Assembly: GCA_020631395.1 (NCBI GenBank)
Contig: JAHDHI010000025.1
Location: forward strand, 1 to 59,125
Direction: 5' to 3'
Origin: Bizionia sp.
Lineage (GTDB): Bacteria > Bacteroidota > Bacteroidia > Flavobacteriales > Flavobacteriaceae
Length of the DNA stretch: 59,125 nucleotides
Every line of letters begins with the position of its first letter. Within the stretch, counting starts at the first letter, position 1. The notes beneath the pieces are model-generated. The model saw only the letters and a list, made by a program, of their open reading frames with translations, had not been told where the DNA came from and did no database searches. A program made the position numbers and the translations under genes. Of the stretch, positions 33,189-43,247 are shown piece after piece.

Positions 33189-34073
33189 ATGAAAGATTCA
33201 GTCTGCAACAAACAATATTACATGGATGACAAACATAATTGTTTCACCTTGAAAAATGGCGGTTTCATTTTAATGCTGCTTGCCTTTTTAGCTACCAACC
33301 TTTCATTTGCACAATTTGAAATTCCAGAAAAACCTGAATTTCAGACCAGCGTATATGACTACATCAATCTTTTGTCACCAAACCAAAAGACAAGACTCGA
33401 GAACAAACTCATAAAGTATTCCGATACGACTTCCACTCAAATAGTGGTCGCCATCATTAGTTCTACCAAAGGGGAATACATAAATCTATTGGGAGCCGAG
33501 TGGGGAGAAAAATGGGGCATCGGCCAAAAAGACAACAATGGCATCTTCATACTGCTTGCCAAGGACGACAGAAAGATAGACATAAGCACTGGCTATGGAG
33601 TAGAGCACTTAATGACGGATGCCATGTCTCGACGCATCATAGAACGTGACATAATCCCTTATTTCAAACAAGGGGACCATTATGGTGGTTTGAACAAAGG
33701 AGTCGATTCCATTTTCGAGGTGATGACTGGCGAATATCAAGGCTCTCGACAATCGTCTTCCAGTGACGACATTCCCTTTCAAGTTATCATTTTCCTATTC
33801 ATCGTCTTTGTAATCATATTGATTTCCATATCCAAAAACCGAAGAGGTGGGGGTGGGAGAGGACACAGAAACAACTCTATTGGCAGAGACATTCTTGAAG
33901 CCATAATACTAAGCAATTCCGGTCGTGGTGGCTACAGACGTAGTTCCGGAGGGTTCGGTGGTGGTTTTGGAGGTGGCTTCGGTGGCAGCAGTGGCGGAAG
34001 TTCTGGAGGCGGTTTCGGAGGTGGCTTCGGTGGTGGTAGTTTCGGCGGCGGCGGTGCTTCTGGAGGCTGGTAG
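33189..34073 (+). CDS. TPM-domain protein, exported/membrane form with Gly-rich tail
   Basis: A 294-residue protein. A hydrophobic export signal at about residues 25-43 ('FILMLLAFLATNLSFAQ') is preceded by a long polar start; a TPM domain (about 52-180, 'TGYGVEHLMTDAMSRRII'), one TM helix ('VIIFLFIVFVIILISI', about 199-214), then a Gly/Ser/Phe-rich tail ending GGW. The tail is low-complexity and typical of YgcG-like proteins. It probably acts with LemA and the soluble TPM protein at the inner membrane. Confidence 0.9.
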   Translation: MKDSVCNKQYYMDDKHNCFTLKNGGFILMLLAFLATNLSFAQFEIPEKPEFQTSVYDYINLLSPNQKTRLENKLIKYSDTTSTQIVVAIISSTKGEYINLLGAEWGEKWGIGQKDNNGIFILLAKDDRKIDISTGYGVEHLMTDAMSRRIIERDIIPYFKQGDHYGGLNKGVDSIFEVMTGEYQGSRQSSSSDDIPFQVIIFLFIVFVIILISISKNRRGGGGRGHRNNSIGRDILEAIILSNSGRGGYRRSSGGFGGGFGGGFGGSSGGSSGGGFGGGFGGGSFGGGGASGGW

Positions 34074-34120
34074 TTCTAGAGCAAAACGGATTATTTACAC
34101 AGTCGACACTTCAATTAACC

Positions 34121-35089
34121 TCATCTCCCATGATACTCCATATCTGGCAATGGCTCTTCATTTTTAAGATACTTGTCTAACCAATTGATCACCTCATCAT
34201 TCATTTCATTCTTAAATTCGTTTATTCCATGATCTGCTCCTTCGAATATCTTTAAACGATAAGGAACTCTATGTTTTTCAAACTCCAGTGCCAACTTCAA
34301 GGAGTTACTTGATTTGACCCTCCAATCCGAATTCCCATGCAACAACAATATTGGTACGTCTTTCGGGAATTTCTCAACCCAATGAATTGCCGAGCGTTTC
34401 TTCAACTCTAGTTCCTTGTTGTTCTCATAGTCAGGAATGAGCTCAGCATATACCCCCGATTCCATTCCTTTCCTTTCTATTATCGTCAGATCCGAATTTG
34501 CTCCCCCAACGACAGCAACTTTTACCTTGTCCGTCTTTGTCAATGCAATATACGTCATCATTCCTCCTCGACTCCAACCAAACATCCCTATTCTTGAGAC
34601 ATCCGCTTCTTTGACTTCCTTTAACACCTCTGTTAAAATCGTGACATCGTTTACATCACTTCCCCAAAATTCCTCTTGTCCTTCACTTCCTCCATTCCCT
34701 CTGTATTGACTTGCTATAACGACATAACCTTCTTTTGCGATTCGACCAAGTTCCAATGCGCTGAATGAAGAACTCAATGCTCCAAAATCCCTATTTCCTC
34801 CACGATTGTAAATCACACAAGGATACTTACCTTCCTTCTTTGGTTTCACCAAGAAACCGTTCACTTTCAATCCATCACTTAAGTATGTTATCTTATGGAG
34901 GTCGACACTGTCAATGTATTTGTATTTTTCTTTCCAAACGACTTCACCATCTACCTCCTCCGTCAATCGTTCGTATATACGTGTATTAGACAAATCTGAT
35001 ACAGACGTCTTACTTTTTAGCAACTGTTCGGTTTGAGCCTGACAATTTGAGAACATTAGAACCAAGAGCAAATGCTTGATGTACTTCAT
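34121..35089 (-). CDS. S9-like alpha/beta hydrolase, secreted or lipoprotein
   Basis: A 322-residue hydrolase. The signal 'HLLLVLMFSNCQAQ' includes a possible lipobox Cys. The nucleophile elbow is 'GMFGWSRGGMM' (Ser about residue 173); the Asp is expected in 'LLHGNSDWRV' and the His is in 'EGADHGINEF'. This is the layout of prolyl-oligopeptidase (S9) type peptidases. It is convergent with the TPM gene and downstream of the TonB-type receptor, without a clear functional link. Confidence 0.88.
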   Translation of the reverse strand: MKYIKHLLLVLMFSNCQAQTEQLLKSKTSVSDLSNTRIYERLTEEVDGEVVWKEKYKYIDSVDLHKITYLSDGLKVNGFLVKPKKEGKYPCVIYNRGGNRDFGALSSSFSALELGRIAKEGYVVIASQYRGNGGSEGQEEFWGSDVNDVTILTEVLKEVKEADVSRIGMFGWSRGGMMTYIALTKTDKVKVAVVGGANSDLTIIERKGMESGVYAELIPDYENNKELELKKRSAIHWVEKFPKDVPILLLHGNSDWRVKSSNSLKLALEFEKHRVPYRLKIFEGADHGINEFKNEMNDEVINWLDKYLKNEEPLPDMEYHGR

Positions 35090-35171
35090 TTTTTTTTTAC
35101 TTTCTTGACAAAGTCAAAATTGATTTCTAGGCGTTAAGTTAAATAAACCTCTTACTAGAAGCAAAAAAAAA

Positions 35172-35195
35172 AGCTCCACATTAAACTGTGGAGCT
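35172..35195 (-). terminator. Intrinsic terminator after the TonB-type receptor gene
   Basis: AGCTCCACA-TTAAAC-TGTGGAGCT: a 9-bp perfect stem followed on the minus strand by an uninterrupted run of T. It lies 27 bp beyond the receptor stop. Confidence 0.85.
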
Positions 35196-35221
35196 ATCTT
35201 TTGTATGTCTTAATTTGTTAT

Positions 35222-37993
35222 CTAGTTGAAGTAAAATCCACCATTGTCTTTTATTTCTCCTTTGGATCCCAAACTATTGAATTTCCAACTGAAGCTAAGC
35301 ATGAAATATTGTTGCAACACCCTGCTTCTGGAATCCTCTATGTAATCCTGTGTGGCTGTTCGTCTGGCATTCGTATTTTGATTCAACAAATCGTATACTT
35401 TCAAATTTATCGCCCCTTGATCCTTCAATATGGAATAGGCCAATGTCGAATTCCAAAACCAAGCGCTTTTTTGGAAGCCATCGGCTACGTCTGGATTATA
35501 GTTGTAGTTTATGTCATTACGCCATTCGAACTTCTTAGGTAAGAAAGTTGCTGTTCTCAACCATAAATTATGGTTTGCAAAGGTTCTATCCTCAAAGGCA
35601 TCCAAGTCGTATTTGTTCTTGGTGAATGAAACGCGATACGATGGCTTGAATTCCATGACTTTGTTCCAAGTGAACTCAACACCCAAACTTGGCGATATGG
35701 ATGTTACGTTACTGGCATACTTGACATCGTTGTTGAAGTTTACATTCTTGGAAAAGTTTGTCCTTGCTCCAATTCTTACTTTTACGCTTCTAAGAGAATC
35801 CATCTTGAAGCTCTTGCTGTAATCCATACCTCCATACCCATCGTAGTTCCCATCTACATTGGCATAAGTGGTTGTTCTCTTCAAGGATTCAGGATCTATG
35901 GTCGTTTTTGATACTACGTTGTTATTGGTAAATGTCATACCCGAATAGAAATAGAATCCTGTTCTACTTTTCCAATCGTAGGCATTGTATCCCATATATA
36001 CATTATGTCTGTTTGAAGGCTCCAAATCAGGGTTACCGATTACGGTATTCAATGGGTTGGACACATCTTCATAGGCTTGCAACTGTCGCAAGGCAGGTGG
36101 AGTGTTCGTTAATCTATAATTTGCATATATCGATGCTTTCTGACTAAACCTATAGTTAAGCCTCGAATTGAACTCCAAGGCTTTGAAATCTCGTTCCACA
36201 TTAAACTGTGGCCTTAGCAAATCTTGGTTTTTCAGTGTTCTGAACACATAGTTGGCACCAATCCTAAAGGAGTACTTTTCTTTTTTATAACGTAATCTCA
36301 ACCCTGGGGCATGACTTGTCTCGGTATATTCGAAATCCGTACTCAAGTCTTCATTGAAATCATCGAACTCCTGTGTTGTAGCGTTCTTATCGAAAGTGCT
36401 TTCCTTGTTTTCATCCTTGTCCCTTTCGTATTCGTATTGGAAATTCAACAACAATTCCTTGGGAACAATAGGCAAACTATAGGTTAACTCCGTGCCCAAG
36501 CTACTGCTTTTATTGTTTCCATCTGTAAATTGATCTCTATTTATCGTTTCTGGCGTATCCCCATAGAGTTCAGTATTGGATATTAAAAAGTCTTCGCTTT
36601 CATCTTTTCTGAAGCTATTGTCCATTTCAAATCTCAAAAAAGCACCATCACTACCAAAGCGTTTGGTAACACTCAGGTCATTGCTAAATTCTTTTGCACT
36701 CCTATCATTCAAGGAACTCAACATTGACTCATTCGTAAGTACTCTATCCTCATCAAAGGTTTCATCTCTTCTATCGGACGTTGTTTTTGTAGTCGAGTAA
36801 TTGAATGATGGCTTGATGTTTATTAAAAGTGTTGAATCCAACTTGACATCGAACTCCATATTGGCTCTATGGCTGTCTGTATCGTTTATTGAACGTGAGT
36901 TTGAATTTGAAAAGAAACGAGAATCGGACAAAATGGTTTCTCTTTCTGATGCAGATTCATTTTCAGAATTACTGGACGTATAGAAATAATCTCCGGAAAC
37001 ATCCGTTTTCTCTCCTAGTTTGTCTGCATAGTTCAATCCTGCATTCTTGGAAGTGGTAATACCTTGTCCTCCACCAAATATTCCTAGGTTTCGACCTACA
37101 TCATAACTACGCCCTCTACCAAACATCTTGGATATTTCTCCAAAGCTGAATCCTGGCGAGTTGGTATTGTTTCCTCCAACCAAGACACTCAATCTCTGGT
37201 CATTGTCAAAGACATTAAGCATTCCGGCAAATTCATAACGTTCATCTGTTCCTGCTCCAGCTGCAACCCGTCCAAAAACACCTTTGTTGTTTTCTTCTTT
37301 AATTGTCAGGTTTATGGTCTTATTGTCACCATCTCCTCCGTCTCCTGAAAAGGCCTCCGATTTGGTCTTCGTATCTACTATTTGTATTTTTTCGACGATG
37401 TCCTTGGTTAGGTTTTTGGTAGTTATAGTTGGGTCGTTTCCAAAAAATGGCTTTCCATTTACCAAAATCTTGTTTACTTCTTTTCCGTTCACCTTGATTT
37501 TTCCTTCTTCGTCAATTTCCACACCTGGCAATTGTTTCAATAAGTCTTCGACATTGGCATCCTTTTTCGTTTTGAAGGATTTAACGTTAAACTCAAGAGT
37601 ATCCTTTTTTATGGTCACTGGCGCAGTCGATTTAATGAGTACCTCATCCAGAGAACTCGAACTCACCTCCAAGGGGATGGTTTCAAGGTTAATGTCCGAT
37701 TTGTCCAGTTTTATGTTTTTGAAATAGGTCTTGTAGCCTACATATGATATGTATAGGTTCAAACTTGAATCCCCTGTTTCATCTTCCAAAGTGAAAGCTC
37801 CCGTCTTGTCCGAAATGGTATAGGTCACCAACGAACTGTCTTTTACGCGTTGCAAATACACTGTTGCTGCTTCCAAAGCAGATTGATCTGTTTCGTCTAT
37901 TAGCTTACCTGAAATCTTGAATGCCTTCGATTGAGATTGAGAGAAAGAAAAGAGTACACATAGAAGTGCTGCGAATAGTATAGGGGTACGCAT
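35222..37993 (-). CDS. Outer-membrane beta-barrel receptor (TonB-dependent type with CarboxypepD-reg-like domain)
   Basis: A 923-residue protein. Signal peptide 'FAALLCVLFSFSQSQS'; an N-terminal CarboxypepD-reg-like domain ('ISGKLIDETDQSALEAATVY', about residues 27-46); a plug-like region ('NVEDLLKQLPGVEIDEEGKI', about 143-162, and 'KILVNGKPFFGNDP'); then a long barrel of alternating strands ending in 'FMLSFSWKFNS'. This is the OMP_b-brl_3 type often annotated as outer-membrane beta-barrel family protein. No TonB box is obvious and no SusD partner follows, so it is probably not a SusCD glycan transporter. Its ligand is unknown. Confidence 0.9.
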   Translation of the reverse strand: MRTPILFAALLCVLFSFSQSQSKAFKISGKLIDETDQSALEAATVYLQRVKDSSLVTYTISDKTGAFTLEDETGDSSLNLYISYVGYKTYFKNIKLDKSDINLETIPLEVSSSSLDEVLIKSTAPVTIKKDTLEFNVKSFKTKKDANVEDLLKQLPGVEIDEEGKIKVNGKEVNKILVNGKPFFGNDPTITTKNLTKDIVEKIQIVDTKTKSEAFSGDGGDGDNKTINLTIKEENNKGVFGRVAAGAGTDERYEFAGMLNVFDNDQRLSVLVGGNNTNSPGFSFGEISKMFGRGRSYDVGRNLGIFGGGQGITTSKNAGLNYADKLGEKTDVSGDYFYTSSNSENESASERETILSDSRFFSNSNSRSINDTDSHRANMEFDVKLDSTLLINIKPSFNYSTTKTTSDRRDETFDEDRVLTNESMLSSLNDRSAKEFSNDLSVTKRFGSDGAFLRFEMDNSFRKDESEDFLISNTELYGDTPETINRDQFTDGNNKSSSLGTELTYSLPIVPKELLLNFQYEYERDKDENKESTFDKNATTQEFDDFNEDLSTDFEYTETSHAPGLRLRYKKEKYSFRIGANYVFRTLKNQDLLRPQFNVERDFKALEFNSRLNYRFSQKASIYANYRLTNTPPALRQLQAYEDVSNPLNTVIGNPDLEPSNRHNVYMGYNAYDWKSRTGFYFYSGMTFTNNNVVSKTTIDPESLKRTTTYANVDGNYDGYGGMDYSKSFKMDSLRSVKVRIGARTNFSKNVNFNNDVKYASNVTSISPSLGVEFTWNKVMEFKPSYRVSFTKNKYDLDAFEDRTFANHNLWLRTATFLPKKFEWRNDINYNYNPDVADGFQKSAWFWNSTLAYSILKDQGAINLKVYDLLNQNTNARRTATQDYIEDSRSRVLQQYFMLSFSWKFNSLGSKGEIKDNGGFYFN

Positions 37994-38191
37994 AATTTGA
38001 TTTAATTAATGATTGATGATGATAGTTTAATTATTTACAAGGAACGAAGATAAATGCCAGATAGCATGTATTTTCTTAAAATAATGGTAAAGTTTTCAAA
38101 TGAAACGTTATTTTTTCAAAAGCATCCGAAACCTCTAGACGCATAAAAGCGCCCCTTGTAACGGTGGGTGTTTTCGTTTTTTTGAATGCGG

Positions 38192-38222
38192 AAAAAAAAG
38201 AAGTAGAAATGCTCTACTTCTT
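38192..38222 (-). terminator. Intrinsic terminator overlapping the der stop codon
   Basis: On the minus strand AAGAAGTAGA-GCATT-TCTACTTCTT, then a run of T. The first arm contains the last two Lys codons and the TAG of der, so the terminator is partly encoded in the gene. Confidence 0.8.
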
Positions 38223-39527
38223 CCTCATATATACACTTATCGGCACTCCTTTGAAATCGTAGATATTCCTTAGCTTATTTTCCAGGAATCGCTTGTAGGG
38301 ATCCCTTATGTATTGTGGCAAATTACAGAAAAAAGCAAATTGCGGTTGCGGTGTAGGCAATTGCATTATATATTTTATCTTGACGAACTTGCCTTTGTAT
38401 GCTGGTGGAGGGTAATGTTCTATTATTGGCAACAAGGTATCGTTGAGTTCGCTTGTCTTGATCTTCTTGGTTCTATTCTTGTACACTTCCACTGCTGTTT
38501 CTATGGCCTTGAATATGCGTTGCTTGGTCAATACCGAAATAAATACGATTGGAACATCTGTAAATGGTTCCATTTGCTTTCTTATCACTTTTTCGAATTC
38601 CTTGGTCGTCTTATGGTCCTTTTCCACCAAATCCCATTTATTTACCAGAACGACCACTCCTTTTCTGTTACGTTCGGCCAACCAAAATATATTCTGTACT
38701 TGCCCATCGAATCCTCGAGTGGCATCCAAGACCAAAAGGCAAACATCGCAATGTTCGATAGCTCTAACGCTTCGCATTACCGAATAGAATTCCAGATCTT
38801 CCTTTACTTTCGATTTTTTACGTATTCCTGCCGTATCGACCAAATTGAAATCGAATCCGAAACGATTGTATTTGGTATCTATTGCATCTCTTGTCGTTCC
38901 CGCTATGTCTGTTACGATATAGCGATCTTCTCCAATCAAGGCATTTATGAATGAAGATTTACCTGCGTTTGGTCGTCCTACCACTGCAAAACGAGGTAAG
39001 ACATCTTCTTCATTTTCTTCAATTGTCTCTTTTTCCGGTAGTGCTTTTACCAATGCATCCAACAAATCGCCAGTTCCGCTTCCATTTATGCTTGCAATCG
39101 TAAAATAATTGCCCAATCCCAATGAATAGAATTCTACGGCATCTTCTTCACGCTTTCCATTGTCTACTTTGTTCACAACCAAGAACACTGGCTTTTTCAC
39201 CTTGCGCAACAAAGTGGCGACATCTTCATCCATTCCAGTAACTCCTGCTTCGACATCCACCATGAAGATAATGGCATCTGCTTCTTCTATGGCCAAGATC
39301 ACTTGCTTGTCAATCTCTTCTTCAAAGACATCATCGCTTCCCTTTACATATCCTCCTGTATCGATCAATGAAAATTCCTTTCCATTCCAATCGCTTTTCC
39401 CGTAATGGCGATCTCTCGTCACCCCGCTTACAGCATCGACTATGGCTTCTCTTCGCTGTATCAAACGATTGAAAAATGTCGATTTACCTACATTTGGTCT
39501 TCCTACTATGGCTACTATACTACTCAT
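38214..39527 (-). CDS. der: Ribosome-assembly GTPase Der (EngA)
   Basis: A 437-residue protein with two tandem GTPase domains. The first has '[19 protein letters not shown]' (G1, about residues 3-21) and 'DTGGY'; the second has '[18 protein letters not shown]' (about 178) and 'VNKWDL'. A C-terminal KH-like domain ends '[20 protein letters not shown]'. It assists maturation of the 50S subunit. The start [11 protein letters not shown] at 39527 is the family's; the frame upstream adds 15 unlikely residues. Confidence 0.96.
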   Translation of the reverse strand: MSSIVAIVGRPNVGKSTFFNRLIQRREAIVDAVSGVTRDRHYGKSDWNGKEFSLIDTGGYVKGSDDVFEEEIDKQVILAIEEADAIIFMVDVEAGVTGMDEDVATLLRKVKKPVFLVVNKVDNGKREEDAVEFYSLGLGNYFTIASINGSGTGDLLDALVKALPEKETIEENEEDVLPRFAVVGRPNAGKSSFINALIGEDRYIVTDIAGTTRDAIDTKYNRFGFDFNLVDTAGIRKKSKVKEDLEFYSVMRSVRAIEHCDVCLLVLDATRGFDGQVQNIFWLAERNRKGVVVLVNKWDLVEKDHKTTKEFEKVIRKQMEPFTDVPIVFISVLTKQRIFKAIETAVEVYKNRTKKIKTSELNDTLLPIIEHYPPPAYKGKFVKIKYIMQLPTPQPQFAFFCNLPQYIRDPYKRFLENKLRNIYDFKGVPISVYMRKK

Positions 39528-39600
39528 TGTCTTGATTTTTATCTGCATTACATATCCTGTAAGCGCCTGCAAAGGTAGTGTTTAGTATGAGAAAAAAAAC

Positions 39601-39638
39601 ATAAAAGCCGCATCAAATTAATTTGATGCGGCTTTTAT
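39601..39638. terminator. 38-bp perfect palindrome, strong terminator between der and the choice-of-anchor I gene
   Basis: ATAAAAGCCGCATCAAATT followed directly by its exact complement. As RNA it forms a long hairpin with A-rich start and T-rich end on either strand, so it can work in both directions. It lies 19 bp after the stop of the choice-of-anchor I gene. Confidence 0.85.
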
Positions 39639-39656
39639 GGTATTTACCATGTCGTT

Positions 39657-41171
39657 TTATTGTTTGTTTTCATAAAAACTAACGGTTCCACTATCTTCAT
39701 TGGACACCACCAGCAAATCGTTTCCTGTTGGGCTTTGGTCAGCAGGTATTACCAACAACCCTTCTGGGGCTTCGTCTCCATTATGTGACAATATCGTTAA
39801 AAATGTCGGTGCCAATGGGTTTGTAACATCATAGACCATTACTTGATCTGTTCGTTCCAACCCTACGAAAAGTATGTAACGTTGATCTCCTAAGTTTAAA
39901 ACGGCCACGCTTTCTGGTTCTGCTCCTTTATCGTCACTGCGCTTGTCTGCATCGTTAAAGCGAGGTAGCGTTGTAGCCAATGTTTCTGTTGAGATGCTAT
40001 TTCCACTATCGTAGACCAAATTCCCATTTGCGGACCAGATGCTGAATGAACGAGCTCCATAACTATATATTTGGTCTACATCACCATCACCGTCTACATC
40101 GCCCAATGTCGTTGTCGTTTTCAACCTTCCTAGATTTATTTTATTCTGAAAATCTCCAGACATTGGATAAACCGATGTATCCAATGTTAAATTCGCAACT
40201 CTGCGTTCTTCGCTAAATCCATCATAGTCCCTTGAATCTCCCTCATTTGCAGAAATCACATATTCTACTCCTCCTATTTTCACTGCTACGATTGCATCCG
40301 GCTGATAGATTCCTTTTACATTCCAACTTTTCAAAGTGGTCTCGAAATCTTTGTCGCTCGCATCGATTTCATTCCCTGGTTGATTATAATCCTTAAACCC
40401 CAATGGATAGATGGCATCGATTGTTTTAGTCATGAGGTTGACTTTTGCCATACCATTGTTTTCTTGCAGGGATACCCAAGCCGTCTGTGAATCCTCTGAT
40501 ATTGCTACATATTCCGGCTCTACGTCTTTTGCCAAATCTGCTCCAGGACCGAATACTCTAAAACCTTGTGTTTCCAGTATCGTTTCTTGGGAATTGAAAG
40601 CTTCAAAACCCAAAGTGCTGACTGTATCATTTCTCAAATCTATTATGCTAACGCTTCCTGCCGGGTCTATCGTATAATCTTCATTTGGCTCTCCTTCATT
40701 GGCAGACACCAATATATTTCCATCTTTGGAAAACGCCACCATGTCTGGCAAAGCGCCAACGACATATTCTCTTTGCAATGCGAGACTGGATGTGTTGTAT
40801 ATTAAAACCTTCCCCAGATTCTGTTTTACAGGGGCTTCCACAGCCACAGCCAACTTACCATTGCGGACAGCTACACTATTGGGAGAGCCATAGATACTTA
40901 ATACTATTGCCGATTCTTGAACAGGTGCCTCTAAATTCTCAATATTGTATACCGAAATCACATTGGAATCGGAATTTGTGATGAACAATCTTTTGGATAC
41001 CACATCGTAAGCGGAAACCTCAGCTGCTCCTTTCCCACCAATAGCTATGGTCGATTTGTATTGAAAATCGACAACAGTATTGATCGGCATTGTTTGTGAA
41101 GCGCCATCATTGTGACATCCAAATGTTAGCATTGAAAACAAAACCAACATTGATTTTGTAATAGTTTTCAT
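39657..41171 (-). CDS. Choice-of-anchor I family lipoprotein
   Basis: A 504-residue protein. Lipoprotein signal 'KSMLVLFSMLTFGCHNDG' (Cys about 19), followed by a beta-propeller-like body with 'GGKGAAEVSAYDVVSKRLFI', 'LVSANEGEPNEDY', 'YVISANEGDSRDYDGF' and 'GDVDGDGDVDQIYSYG' (a Ca-binding-like loop), all typical of the choice-of-anchor I (phytase/esterase-like, YVTN-like) family. Members are anchored to the cell surface in different ways; here by lipid. Function of the family is not well defined. Confidence 0.88.
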   Translation of the reverse strand: MKTITKSMLVLFSMLTFGCHNDGASQTMPINTVVDFQYKSTIAIGGKGAAEVSAYDVVSKRLFITNSDSNVISVYNIENLEAPVQESAIVLSIYGSPNSVAVRNGKLAVAVEAPVKQNLGKVLIYNTSSLALQREYVVGALPDMVAFSKDGNILVSANEGEPNEDYTIDPAGSVSIIDLRNDTVSTLGFEAFNSQETILETQGFRVFGPGADLAKDVEPEYVAISEDSQTAWVSLQENNGMAKVNLMTKTIDAIYPLGFKDYNQPGNEIDASDKDFETTLKSWNVKGIYQPDAIVAVKIGGVEYVISANEGDSRDYDGFSEERRVANLTLDTSVYPMSGDFQNKINLGRLKTTTTLGDVDGDGDVDQIYSYGARSFSIWSANGNLVYDSGNSISTETLATTLPRFNDADKRSDDKGAEPESVAVLNLGDQRYILFVGLERTDQVMVYDVTNPLAPTFLTILSHNGDEAPEGLLVIPADQSPTGNDLLVVSNEDSGTVSFYENKQ

Positions 41172-41387
41172 ATTGATTCTAGTTTGAAATTACCGTAAAA
41201 TAAATATTTTCTTCCTTGTATGAAGAAGAAAAATAAAACATTGCCTTAGTTACGGTTTCTTTTTATTCTGGAATAGAAAGAAAAAAAGAACGTTTTATTC
41301 CAGTCATTTTAAATTGGAATTATTACCCAAAATATAAAAACTGGCATTTACCATAAATGCTAAGTCAACAAAAGGAACTGCTAGCTT

Positions 41388-42272
41388 TTACTTTTGATTG
41401 TAACCAAAACGTTTCAGTTGCCTTTGATCACTTCTCCAATTCTTATTTACCTTCACGTATAGTTCCAAGTGTACTTGCTTGCCAAAGAATTTTTCCAAAT
41501 CCTTTCTGGATTCGACACCAACTCTTTTCAAGGCACTCCCCTTGTGTCCTATTATGATTCCCTTTTGTGTTTCGCGTTCAACCATTATGACTGCTCGCAT
41601 GCGAATGATGTTTTCTTCTTCGAAAAACTCCTCGGTATCCACTTCCACCGCATAAGGGATTTCCTTTTTGTAATGCATCAAAATCTTCTCGCGAATCTTT
41701 TCATTCACGAAGAAACGCTCTGGCTTGTCCGTCAATTGGTCTTTAGGATAAAATGCAGGTGACTCTGGCAATAGTTCTATTATTCTATCGAATACTTCTT
41801 TTACGTTGAATCCTTCCAGGGCCGAAATGGGAATGATCTCGGCGTTAGGCACTTTCTCTGCCCAAAGTTGCACTTGTCCTTCCAATTGTTCTTGATTGGA
41901 AGTGTCTATTTTGTTAAGTAGCAATAAAACTGGAATTGCAGCATTGGTTATCTTGTTGAAAAAAGCTTCATCCTTCAATTCTTTTTCACCTATTTCCACC
42001 ATATATATCAATAGATCCGCATCCTCGAAGGCAGACTTCACGAAATCCATCATGGAAGCTTGCAGTTCATAGGCTGGTTTTATGATGCCCGGCGTATCTG
42101 ACAAGACAACTTGGAAATCCTCCCCATTGACTATGCCCAAAATACGATGACGCGTCGTTTGTGCCTTGGATGTTATGATAGATAGCTTTTCTCCCACAAA
42201 GGCATTCATAAGTGTGGACTTACCCACATTAGGGTTACCAATGATGTTTACAAAACCTGCTTTATGACTCAT
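41388..42272 (-). CDS. era: GTPase Era
   Basis: A 294-residue protein: an N-terminal GTPase domain with 'VNIIGNPNVGKSTLMNAFVG' (G1, about residues 8-27), 'DTPGI', and 'LLNKIDTS', then a C-terminal KH domain with 'GIIIGHKGSALKRVGVESR' and 'LELYVKVNKNWR'. Era binds the 3' end of 16S rRNA and is needed in 30S assembly. No partner gene is adjacent on the same strand. Confidence 0.96.
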   Translation of the reverse strand: MSHKAGFVNIIGNPNVGKSTLMNAFVGEKLSIITSKAQTTRHRILGIVNGEDFQVVLSDTPGIIKPAYELQASMMDFVKSAFEDADLLIYMVEIGEKELKDEAFFNKITNAAIPVLLLLNKIDTSNQEQLEGQVQLWAEKVPNAEIIPISALEGFNVKEVFDRIIELLPESPAFYPKDQLTDKPERFFVNEKIREKILMHYKKEIPYAVEVDTEEFFEEENIIRMRAVIMVERETQKGIIIGHKGSALKRVGVESRKDLEKFFGKQVHLELYVKVNKNWRSDQRQLKRFGYNQK

Positions 42273-42521
42273 TTCATTATGCTTTAATATTTTGCAAAGT
42301 TACAACCTTAGTTTGTTTATTCCTCTTTTTATTTAAGTACAATGCTCATAGTCTATTATCTATTTCAAGGATGTAAACCTTCTCTTACAGGCTAAAAACT
42401 TATGGAATGGAATAAGTGATTTTTTTTTTTCATCAAGTCAAAATGTTATATCTTACATACAGTTATAAGACTAAAACCGTACTGCTTTCCCTAGGGCTAG
42501 TTCACATAAAAATCAATTACG

Positions 42522-43247
42522 ATGAAATTAAGTGAAATCACCCAAGCAATCAAATTATGGGACGACTCTAGAAAAGACATAGACTTGATGCAATCCATAT
42601 TCGATCAAGGTAACGCTTTCAAATTCAACTATGTAAAAAACGCTACTACAAATCCTCCAGATACATTTGTCAATGCATATTTAGGAGTTATAGACAATAA
42701 TGGCTCCAAAGAATTGAAGTTATTTCTCATCAATTCCAATAAAGACACCAAAGAGCAACACGACTCCCCTGAAGGACTACTCCCTTGCATTACGGTAATT
42801 GCCCCCCTATCTGCTCATGATGTCTTACCTATGGGCAAAAATGATGTGGTAGATCCCGAACAAGCTAGGCAAAGAATACAGAAATGGTCGACAGGTAGGG
42901 ATGGATGGATTAGGCATCAAATAGAAGATCCCGAGAAAAACATACATCAAATATTTGAAATACCAACACGCTATTTGAAAGAGAAGGACGAAAATGGCGA
43001 AAAAAGGGAATACCAAGCTTACTTTGCTTTGAACAAGAAAATCTCCATACCTAACAATGACATTTCCGAATACAAGGGGGATATGATTATTTTGGATTTA
43101 AACGCCAAAAAAATTATCCTACCTGTTGAGGGCGATTACGACAACTATTACAATACGGTTCGTTTGGTTCCCCCATTGCATCGTGAAGGAAAAGACAAGG
43201 ATAAATTCTTTTTATTGAAGCTATCCACCAACATTTTTTTAAATTGA
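42522..43247 (+). CDS. Uncharacterised 241-residue protein, first gene of a two-component operon
   Basis: I do not recognise this protein. It lacks signal peptide and membrane segments and is predicted cytoplasmic. It is rich in Lys, Asp and Asn; segments such as 'AYLGVIDNNGSKELKLFLIN' and 'DMIILDLNAKKIILPVEGDY' suggest beta strands. Its stop overlaps the next start (TTGA). It is the leader of a run consisting of this gene, a membrane protein, a sensor kinase and a response regulator, so it may provide the signal or be a target. No relative comes to mind. Confidence 0.75.
   Translation: MKLSEITQAIKLWDDSRKDIDLMQSIFDQGNAFKFNYVKNATTNPPDTFVNAYLGVIDNNGSKELKLFLINSNKDTKEQHDSPEGLLPCITVIAPLSAHDVLPMGKNDVVDPEQARQRIQKWSTGRDGWIRHQIEDPEKNIHQIFEIPTRYLKEKDENGEKREYQAYFALNKKISIPNNDISEYKGDMIILDLNAKKIILPVEGDYDNYYNTVRLVPPLHREGKDKDKFFLLKLSTNIFLN

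Noticed and set aside
33940-34070. Short GGTGG(C/T)TTCGG repeats that could look like a repeat array
   Set aside because: They encode the Gly-rich tail of the TPM protein; codon-level low complexity, not a CRISPR or mobile repeat.
37284-37727. Long plus-strand frame opposite the receptor gene
   Set aside because: Antisense to a conserved plug-domain region; Ser/Phe-rich composition typical of a shadow frame.
35222-37993. SusC-like glycan transporter
   Set aside because: No SusD gene and no glycan-degrading enzymes nearby; barrel features fit the OMP_b-brl_3 receptor type instead.
38313-38954. 213-codon plus-strand frame opposite der
   Set aside because: Complete overlap with the GTPase gene; aromatic-rich noise translation.
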